Source: Ficedula albicollis (Eukaryota; Chordata; Aves; Passeriformes; Muscicapidae). Taken from it: a DNA stretch of 64,000 nucleotides. The notes beneath the pieces were generated by a model. It had not been told where the DNA came from and did not search any database. It saw only the letters and a program-made list of their open reading frames with translations. The stretch is from the NCBI RefSeq assembly GCF_000247815.1, contig NC_021678.1, forward strand, positions 10,413,351 to 10,477,350, given 5' to 3'. Below are positions 55,250-64,000 of this stretch, piece after piece (position 1 is the first letter of the stretch; each line of letters begins with the position of its first letter). Both the position numbers and the translations under genes were made by a program.

Positions 55250-58159
55250 CATCTTCCCTGGCCAAGCACTCTAAACCAATTGTTTATACTCCATTACATA
55301 CGGCAGCATTTGGGCAGGACAGTCTCAAATACAAAAAGACTGGCTCAGGACACTGGGACAGTTTTTGTACTTTATTATGCTTCACCCCTTCATTAATTCC
55401 ATCCTAAGGTTGATTAAACGTATGTGCTAATGTGGATTTCCCCAGATAATATATTTCTTGTCATTTTACTTTCACTGCTGCCACAGGGCATGTCTGACTC
55501 ATGTGTTCTGGGGAACCTCCCAGTTAATTTCCCTAATGCTGGAGTGTGGGTGTTCCCTGATAATATTAGCCTTCATTTTTCTACTTTCTATTCATCGGTG
55601 GACAGAATAAACATTATACAATCTTTATAGAGAACTGCATCAATAGTGAATGTAAATCACATGTAAATGCTCAACAGGGAAAATGTAATATTATAGTATT
55701 ATGTTTTCAAAAGAGTGAATTAATTGGTTTTTTAAAATACATTTACAAGTAATTTGTAAAGATGAAAATAAATACAGTTCAGGTGTTTCCTTAGTCACCG
55801 TTGTCTCTGGTTTATATCATTCAACTGAAAACAGAATCGACACACATGACACTTACCTGTACTCCAACATTATTTATATACATATATTTAGATATGTATT
55901 TTCATATTTGGTGACAAGTCACATTTACATAAATTTTAACTTGCATCTATGGTGACCATTGTGTTATCTGTTAGATCAAAATGTTGCTGTCCCGTTCCTC
56001 CAATAACATCTGCAGATTACTATGCAGAGAAATACAATTATGTCTACTGTATTTTGGCATGAATGGCAGGCAGGATCTCATCAGAGCCTTCTTTCATTGC
56101 AGTGACCTGCTCTGTCCTTCACAGAAATGAACAATATTTTTTGTCCTCTACGCCAAAGCAAAGATTAGATTTGAAAGCTAAGTGCTCATCACAGTGGCAA
56201 CCATTATAAAGTGAAATATTTTAAATGCACTAATTCTAGATATTCATAGCTCTCATGTAAATTAAATAGCATTGGAAATGTTGTGAATAGCAAATAGAAA
56301 TAAGACATACATATTCATTTACCTTACTACTGTTCTCTGCCATCCTTGCTCTGGTTTCACGCTATACCACAAGCCCATCTATGTTCTACACTGCCCATTT
56401 CAAAATATATTTCTTTCGCAGATGAAAAAGTGAAAATTCTTTCAAAATAAAATATGCAGTAAAAAAAAAAAGTCAGAGGAAAAGACTGGGTTAGTATCAG
56501 AAGCCAAATGAACTGTTCTCAGTGTTGGAAATTCAAAGGGTATTTTTTTGATCTAAGTGGAGAATAAGCTTTGCTGAAAACATATTCAACAATAATGATA
56601 ATTTTATATTCAACAAATATCTACCACTGCAAGGATTCCAAAGCCATTTTCAGAATCAAGGACAAGCTGAACTAATCAGAGGCAGCCCTTCTTCCTGATA
56701 TTATCCTCTTTGGAGAGAAATGCAGATAATAGAAAGAGCTTCACCTACTGAAAGAGAAATTTTATCCTTGAACATGAAGTGGGTAAAGGAAAAGTGTGAA
56801 GGCCAGAGAGCATGTGAATGTGTGGAAAAAGCATCAAGTCTGAGCTCCCATCCCTCTGTGTCATGGCAATAAGCACCCTTGCATGGCTTCTGGTTCCAAG
56901 GTGCTGTACAGAACAGCACGGGGAAGAGAGGTGAGGAACAAACTCACTGAGATATTGATTCACTGGAAAACAGAACGTGCTGAAAAGAAACTTGGGGTGG
57001 CTCTCTCCCACAAAATGACTCAATGGTGCATACAGTCTGTCAGTCTCAAAAGCAATGAGAAACAACATTTCATAACACGCCACAAGAAAAACTAATTATG
57101 AAGTAAAGTGGACAGTCTGGGTATTTGTGTTGAGGTTTCTGTTAGTGCAGTCTCCTTTGCATAACATTGTGAAAAGCACTCTGATCTCCTGTTGTTTGGA
57201 AAAGATCATATTCCTACACAGACCATAATTCTTGCTTCCTGCAGTTTCCTTGTTAACAAGGGCTTCTTGCAGTAGTGCTCCAGTTTAGGAGCATTATATG
57301 GGAATGATTGTTATTTTACTTGCTGATACATTACTTTTAAATTCTGAGGATTTTTTAGTGGTTGTGTAATAATGTATTGTATATTCTATTCAGAACACAA
57401 AACAAGTAGCATGGATATACTTAACCTCACCTTGTTTAGTATGAAGGTTTAAGGATTTCTTCCACTTTAGCAGAATAAGCCTGCCTTTAAACATCAGGGA
57501 CAGGCAGATAATCACCTCAGAGTCTGCATGGCAAGTCTATCATCCCTGTGTACATCACAAGCCTTCTGCTTAAGATGTGGAAATCCCTTGCTCTCTTTAG
57601 AGCACAACTCTTATGCACTCAAGCTCCTGGTTTGTGCTCCCTTGCCCTCCTCAGCACATCTCCTACTATCCATAAACAGGGTGCAAGATAAATCCCTCCT
57701 GTTACACAGAATTTGACTGGTTTAGTTCCAGGGACCTTCCTGCAAGCACATGCTGGTGCTCTCCATTCCTTTACAGCAGTGCAGCCACACATCAGCTGCT
57801 CTGGCCACCCTGCAATCAGGACACAGCTCACCCCCCTCCTAGTTATCAAGAGGGGAAAATTTTGGACTGAAAAGTGACCAACTTAATATATACCTCTTTT
57901 GTCTCTTCCAATCTCATTTCCTCATGAAGCCACAGTGACCCAGTGGTATTTAGAAGATGAGTTGCATGTCTTTGCCTTTACATATAAGCATTCAGAATAA
58001 GAAAAATTAAAAGCTTTCAGGGAAAAAAAATCCTTCTCTAGTCTTTTCCCATTTTATGACAAGTGGGAAAGCAATTCCCTTAGAGTCATCCTTGAAAGCA
58101 GTCTGCTACTACTTTAGGAATGTTTTCCAATTCCTTTTTCTTAAATTTCATCCATTTCA
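55250..58159. other. AT-rich non-coding DNA, no gene seen
   Basis: No recognisable gene, RNA or transposon. Open frames at 56.7-57.1 kb and 57.5-57.85 kb are short and unlike any family I know. Confidence 0.55.
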
Positions 58160-58430
58160 GAACTTAACTTGTACTATCAGTGCATAAATCTCTTTCAGGT
58201 CCTGAGCTGTACGTGTGCCTGTAAAACCAAGGCACATTCCCAGGATCATTGCAATCATGGAGCATGTAAGGGAGGCAATACACTGATCATCCCAGTAATG
58301 GCACCAATAAAAGCCCCAGCTACCCAGACCCACTGCAATGCTGCTTGTTTGCAGCACACCACTTCAGTAACCTTGCTTGGCTGAGCCCTTTGTGATTGAT
58401 TGCCACCCTAGGCATCAGTGCTCAAAGTGT
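58160..58430 (-). pseudogene. Possible decayed ATP synthase c-subunit-like pseudogene
   Basis: On the minus strand, one frame reads WVWVAGAFIGAITGMISVL (about 58340-58284), and a neighbouring frame reads AVGLGSWG just upstream and MIAMILGMCLGF just downstream. Joined only by position, these follow the order of the small membrane proteolipid of mitochondrial F-type ATP synthase: a Val/Gly-rich start, a GAxIGxxxG glycine helix, a loop, then a second hydrophobic helix. The glycine spacing GAFIGAITG fits the first helix well. Frame shifts and stops break it. I see no introns or poly-A tail, but a very old processed copy would have lost both. A vacuolar proteolipid is an alternative source, and chance is possible. 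Confidence 0.35.
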
Positions 58431-59386
58431 CACTCACACACTTGCATTTATATTCTGTTCTCATCTATCTAACAAAGAGAAACGCTTGCATATTTTTGAC
58501 AATGATAAATTACAAGCTACTGAAGAGAGCAAAGACTTAGTTACTCTTTTAGAAAATCACATCCTGGACAAATATCTTCATGACACAGAGGATTTGACGG
58601 GAACACAGACAGTAGCGAATGAACAACAGCAAAGCTGGCAAGTAACCTCATTTCACTTTCCTTCCCAGCCACACTGAAGGTTATCACAGGTCTAATGTTC
58701 TCTCCCAGGACAGCAGGAACAGTAATGTTGCCTACAGAAAATGAGGTTGGGATAGGCAGTAAAGAGACTTCAGGATCCATGCAAAACATTCAGTCTTCTT
58801 AATTTCTGGTTACTGTTTTACAACTGGAATTAAATGGCTCAGTTATGAATATGAGAAGCAATTTGGCAATCCATGATAACAAACTAATAACCTTATGAAA
58901 TAGTGCCGGCTGGAAATTTTCCAGTCAAGATGTCCATGTGCTGGTTTGTTTTTTTTTTTTAAACTGGAATATCTCAGTTTGATAAACCTTCCTAAAATGC
59001 AAGATAAAAATAATACACAAAACTGGACCAAATTGCTCAGTTCATTCAATTTAATTTATTGCTCCCAAAAGCTGTAACTTCCCCTGAAGACTAATATACA
59101 AAGAAAAAACTTTTGTCAGAAGAAACCCAGAACACCCTGAGGTTCAGCATTGGTACTTATCCCACATAATTAAAGAAAAACATTAAAAAGGAATTCTGGA
59201 GAAATAGGCAGCTACATTAGAGGCTATTTTTACAAACAGTTTAATCTCCCATAATTGGATTATATGTTTTAGTTCATCAGTTCTGCATACTGACCCCTAA
59301 GACATTTTTCTTGTTACTTTATGTATTGCATACCCAGTATAAAAAAGGTACAGATGTTACAGAATTCACCAGCCACCTAGAAAGAA
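58431..59386. other. AT-rich non-coding DNA, no gene seen
   Basis: No recognisable gene or transposon in this interval. Confidence 0.55.
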
Positions 59387-59486
59387 GTGACAAATGTCTT
59401 CAGCGCAGCCAATTCCCTTCTCAGGAGAACTCTGATGTGACAAATGTCTTCAGTGCAGCCAATTCCCTTCTCAGGAGAACTCTGAT
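59387..59486. repeat. 50-bp direct tandem duplication
   Basis: GTGACAAATGTCTTCAG begins at 59387 and 59437, both copies ending in GAGAACTCTGAT. The only difference seen is AGCGCAGCC against AGTGCAGCC, a CpG/TpG change. Confidence 0.93.
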
Positions 59487-61554
59487 TCTTGGGTAGGTCT
59501 TTTTGTGCTGGCACTGCTGAGGATAAAACACGAGGTGCACTGGAGAAACCAATATTTATGTAAGACTGTAGGTCCCTGTGGTTACACACAGCTGCCTGTA
59601 AATGTGAGCTCCACAACAGGAATATCTTAAATCAACTTTTTGACAGCTATATCTCTATGACAAAATGTTCAGGCATTAGGACTTTTGGTAGCAGATGATA
59701 AGCAGGATTTTTTCTTCATTGCAAGGGAAACTAGGCAATTCGGGGTAGTCCCAGGATAAAACTCCTGTGACTGTTTGTTAACAGGTGCATTCTCAAACCA
59801 TTCCAGCAGATATTTCTTGACTATCCCTGACTGTTCTCTTGGACCAAACCATGTTAGCAAGAGGTCAGTGGAATTACCCACAAATTAACTTGGTTACAAA
59901 TAAGAAGAGAATCAGTTTAAGGTTTTTCTATATCTCATTATGTGACAGAGACATTTAGTCACATAGTTGGTTTCCTTGTTGAAAAGAAAGGAAAATTCTC
60001 CATCTAGCTACTAAAATAGGGGCTTTTTGAAGCTCATCCTGTCTACGATCTTAAATCCCAGAAATTTGTCTAAGAACAAAGAACAAAGTATTTAGATTAA
60101 TGAGTGAAGAAAAAAACCCCTAATATTTAGTACAGAATGTTTATAAAATATATCTCTATCATCCCACGTGACTTTCAAAGACTGTCATCTTTACAGGAAG
60201 ACTCAAAAAGTAAAGATGACATTCCCAATCTATACACATAATCTACCTTAAACTATGTCAGACCATAGGCCTAATCTCTCTTTTCACCTAAGATGACAGA
60301 TTTTATTTTTTTTATAAAAAAGCCGCAATGCCCTTGGTGAAGCTGAGAACATGGCAACTTCGTACACTTCATGCTTTTTATAAAGTAAAATGTAGCTAAT
60401 TCTGGAATTGATCTCCAAAACCCAAGTGAGTGTAAGACAGACGTCAGCTTTTCCTAGAAGACAGACAGCTCTGTGAGAGAATTCAGTGGAGCTGGTGATT
60501 CTGAAAAGCAGAAAAGCTGAGAGAAGAAAAATGTGTGCAGTCTGTAACAAGGACCTTCTGTGGGAAGAACAGTTTAGGGGGCAGTTTTTGGGACTGTGTA
60601 TCAGGATACCTGGGCTTAATTTTGGTTATGGCACAGATTACCTCCTTGCCAGGAGGATATCCTGCTCTGCTTTGTTTCTTGAAATGCAATTCAGAGGAAA
60701 TCAACATTATGATACACACCAATTACCCCACTGGAGGCAAGAGAAATCTTTGTAGTGAAAGATTTTTCATTCATCCCTAATGGGATACTTAGATCCCTAT
60801 GAGTTTGCTTATTTGGGCCTCAGCCAGAGGATTGCTTCATAGAAAAATGGTCCTAAGATTCTGCTTCTGATTACAGAAGAATTTCCTGTCTCCTCATTGG
60901 GATCTATGCACTGAAAACCAGATCCCTATTCTATTCCAATCTTAAAAGCCAACCACTTTCCAGATTTTATTCCAGAAGTATATAATTTTTTTCTTTTTTT
61001 ACTTTCAAGCTCAATATTAAATATAGGTGTATTGTGTAAGTTCAGAGTACAGGGTAGGTTTCTGAAAGAAAAGGAGAATATTTTGAAAGGTAGGAAAAAA
61101 TTCAGTTGCAGGAAGTTTGAAATTTTTACTTGAACAGAGTCCGTTTGTCTCCTTCTCTCACAACAAACTTTTCTACAAAATGCATTTTGCTGCTGCATTT
61201 ATCCCAATTTTGTGTGGGATAAATTGCTCTGAGTGTACCACAGAGTATCAAGTTTAAAAAAGTCCCTACAAGATCATATAGAAGGCTTGGTGTCCCAAGG
61301 CTTACTAAACTCAGTGGTTTCCTGGGCCAGAACCTTTTCATGGTACCAGAGTATGCTCTGATACAGAAGCACCACACAGCTCTTTATTCTAGGAGTACAG
61401 GCTTTAAAACTCTTCTTGCACTAAAAATCAACTTTCATATTTCTACTTACAAGGAAGTCTGTTGCCTTTCTAGTGAATGTGGGCAAATGGTTTGTAGGAA
61501 AGAAACACCTCCCATATGTTCTGAATTCCAATTCAGTGAGAGCATGATTTGTTT
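59487..61554. other. AT-rich non-coding DNA, no gene seen
   Basis: Overlapping plus frames of 80-89 codons at 60.49-60.78 kb have no recognisable domain. No RNA gene or transposon seen. Confidence 0.55.
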
Positions 61555-61800
61555 AGCTTTGGTAAGGTCTCAGCTGGAATAACACATCCAGCTTGGGAGG
61601 CAATAAAGATGAATGACCAAATGCATTAGTGCTAATTAGCCTAAAGAAGGGAGAAAAAATGTCTAACGGTCCTACAAACATCTGAAAGAGATGCAGAGAG
61701 GAATGGAAGTACCTGTAGTCTTACAAGCATCTGAAAGAGATGCAGAGAGGAATGGAAGTACCTGTTCTATATTTAGGATTAGACAACAAGCTTTAAGGAA
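61555..61800 (+). mobile_element. Possible ancient CR1/L3-type LINE remnant
   Basis: GGTAAGGTCTCAGCTGGA, then ACACATCCAGCTTGGGAGG, then a CCTAAAGAAGGGAGAAAA block and a CATCTGAAAGAGATGCAG block follow the order of CR1-type LINE 3' ends (a GGTGAGG...CTGGA...TGTCCAG...TGG block, a GGAGAAG block, then a CTGAAAGG block). Divergence is high and no terminal repeat is left. If correct it is much older than the CR1 copies at 19-23 kb. The 49-bp duplication lies inside it. Confidence 0.4.
61673..61770. repeat. 49-bp direct tandem duplication
   Basis: TACAA(A/G)CATCTGAAAGAGAT begins at 61673 and 61722. The copies end in GGAAGTACCTGT. One difference is visible. Confidence 0.92.
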
Positions 61801-63493
61801 GGAAGGTCCAAAACAGAAGGTAAGCAAGAAAGTCAACAGGGAAGTGAAGCCTTGTTTCATTTGCAGTTCTTGAAAACTTCAGAGAGAGAGCAAGGTTGAA
61901 AAATTGCCTGTCAGGAACAACACAGGTTGGCCCAAAGAGGGCCCAGCCCACTGTTATCTGCACATCCCTCATGCTGCCCAGAGTGCAATCATCCACCCTT
62001 TCACAGTCTCCCAGGATGAAACTCTGGTTCTAGTGTTAGCTTTTATTTGAATAAACAGATTAAATTATCTGTATGATTTGTTTCTATAGTAGGAATGAGA
62101 CTAAAATATGCATTCACCAAACTATGAACTTCTGTTACTGCTTTTAGTTTAGCAGGTACAAAACCTCATGCACACAAATGCTTCAAAAGCTTTTGCTCTA
62201 AGTCTGTTCATCAATTTACAGCAGATACTGAGCATTAAACCCCCTTGGTTTGTGTTAGGTATTATTCTATCAATACTAGAATGTTGGCATTGTAGTATTA
62301 GTATACTATAATACCAACATTATAAGTAATGCATTGTAAAAAGAAAAAAATAAAAAAAGATACTGGAAAATACTGAACAGTTTTCTATGGGTTAAAATCA
62401 TATATTTATTCTTTTTCCTCTGAAAGTTGAGCTTTTATATTCAGTGACTTCAAATTATGGACCTTAATCTAATATAGATGTTTACAAATCAGCACAAGAT
62501 CTATAAAACATTTTTTAAAAGGTATATTTTATAATGATAACTTTTTGCATTTTTCTACCATAACATAGCAGAGCTACCTTTCTCAAAAACAGGCATGAGA
62601 TCCAGCATACACTGCTAGGGGCATTTTTGCTAAATTAGCTAAAGAACACCAATAACTAATCAATATGAGAGTAAATCTAAGCAAAAAGGTTGATAACTTT
62701 TTTTAAAAATAACAGAAGGGAAACAATACATGGAGTTTAAGAGCATTCAAACTGCTGTCCCAGAATATTGGTTTAAATCAATAACTGGGAACTTCCTGCA
62801 GGTAGATTACAAAACACAATAATGCACCATAAGCATATGTAACATAGAAGTTTGTTTATCTAACTCCACAGTCCCCAAAAAGGGTTCATCATCTTTTTTT
62901 GCCACTTTCATTCAAAACTCATGAATACAACGGACATGCTGATGGCAATTTTTAGATGAGGAATTAAACTTTAATCTTCAATATTTCGCTGGCTTTGACT
63001 GAGAGTTTTTCTACAGTTTATCCACCTTTGTACCTATCCTACTGAAGAGGAAGGCTTTACATTTTGGGCAAACCTAAAACTTCACCCTTCTCACTCATGA
63101 GGACTCAAGAAACACCTCTCAGTTATTCACTTAGAAGAAGGCATTAGAAGATTCCTGCCTGTCCCTAAAGCTGCTGTCGGGACTACACTGCAGAAGAACA
63201 AAATTATCTGAGGAAATTAGAAGTGATCAGCAGTAGATCCAAATTTTGAAGTCACTTATGTGGTCATTGGTTCCAAGGAAAGCTTTACATTTTAGCTGAA
63301 ACAAGTAATGTTTAGAGAACCATGCCTTCCCCCCAGTGTCACCAACTACCCACAGTGCTTCCATGTAAAATTCACTTCTCCACTAATGGAATCATTTGTG
63401 CTCCTCATTGCTCCTTAACCTAATTCCTAATTCCAGATGCTTTCTAAAATTGAATTAATTAACTAATTTAATTGAAGTTGTTTATCAACTACT
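61801..63493. other. AT-rich non-coding DNA with a short hairpin
   Basis: No gene recognised. A strong short inverted repeat at 62280-62321 is listed separately. Confidence 0.55.
62280..62321. repeat. Near-perfect 18-19 bp inverted repeat, 4-base loop
   Basis: Arm one, ATGTTGGCATTGTAGTAT (62281-62298), and arm two, ATACTATAATACCAACAT (62303-62320), pair at 16 of 18 positions, with loop TAGT. One of the two mismatches would be a G-U pair in RNA. The next outer base also pairs. It could be the core of a small palindromic element, a cruciform or chance in AT-rich DNA. It is too short for a normal microRNA precursor. Confidence 0.7.
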
Positions 63494-63501
63494 GTATACA
63501 T

Positions 63502-63569
<68 letters not shown>

Positions 63570-63590
63570 CATATACATACACATACATTC
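63494..63590. repeat. (CATATA)n array, complementary to the 37.6-kb hexamer
   Basis: About twelve copies of CATATA, slightly imperfect at both ends (for example ATACATCATATACATACACAT at the right). CATATA is the reverse complement of TATATG, so this is the same repeat class as the long array at 37.64-38.59 kb but in the opposite orientation. Confidence 0.92.
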
Positions 63591-63735
63591 TTCCATTTTT
63601 CTTGATATTTGTGGAATATCCTCTGTAAGTTGCAAAACTTCTTCATAATGTTTGATCTAATTCACCAAAATGTCTTGAAGTCCTTTGAAAACTTCAGATT
63701 TGCTTCACTGATAAATATTTCCCAGCAAGGAATCA

Positions 63736-64000
63736 TTAAAATCCCCATGCCTTAAATATTTTTGTATGCCAGAGCCCCTTCTTAAGTATAGTAGATAAAT
63801 AGAAACTATAGCTGTGTGTATATGCATATATATATATATATGCAAAAAAATGGATGTTTCTCTTCATTTTTATGTCACATTTGCTACTCCTGTACAGACC
63901 GTTAAAATGCCCATGCCTTAAATATTTTTTTATGCCAGAGCCCCTTCTTAAGTATAGTAGATAAATAGAAACTATAGCTGTGTGTATATGCGTATATATA
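63736..64000. repeat. 166-bp-period direct duplication, cut by window end
   Basis: TTAAAATCCCCATGCC at 63736 and TTAAAATGCCCATGCC at 63902 start two copies that share the segment AGAGCCCCTTCTTAAGTATAG and end in TGTGTGTATATG. The first copy then runs into a short (AT)n tract (63827-63841) flanked by TATGCA and TGCA; the second is truncated by the end of the window. Differences are few, including GCATATATA against GCGTATATA. Confidence 0.9.

Overview
The window looks like AT-rich, non-coding nuclear DNA from a bird, probably a songbird. The evidence is avian CR1 LINE sequence (a 1.6-kb element at about 21.5-23.05 kb, a second CR1 tail at 23.16-23.37 kb, a reverse-oriented copy at 19.49-19.70 kb and a possible old remnant near 61.6 kb) and a solo ERV-type LTR at 16.29-17.43 kb whose sequence resembles abundant passerine LTRs. 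I found no intact protein-coding exon, rRNA, tRNA, CRISPR array or bacterial-type operon. The window fits a gene desert or a very large intron.

Layout. 1-16.3 kb: unremarkable AT-rich DNA with several short direct duplications (periods 183, 88, 120, 82, 97, 74, 43 bp) and a possible old LTR fragment at 4.4-4.8 kb. 16.3-17.4 kb: the LTR, interrupted by uninterrupted G runs of 89 and 365 bases. 19.3-23.4 kb: CR1 cluster. 29.8-30.1 kb: an isolated GC-rich island of unknown origin. 37.64-38.59 kb: a perfect 947-bp hexanucleotide array. 40.05-40.40 kb: a triplicated block. 47.25-48.44 kb: a 596-bp tandem duplication with one difference seen by eye. 58.16-58.43 kb (minus): a probable decayed pseudogene of an ATP synthase c-subunit-like proteolipid. 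63.5-64 kb: the same hexamer in opposite orientation, then a 166-bp duplication cut by the window end.

No genes act together here. The notable theme is DNA instability: at least sixteen short, closely spaced direct duplications, two extreme G homopolymers, a very long pure hexamer array and one near-identical 596-bp duplication. Most long open frames are artefacts of simple repeats (poly-Gly/poly-Pro and dipeptide frames) or chance frames. Duplication boundaries were aligned by eye and may be off by a few bases.
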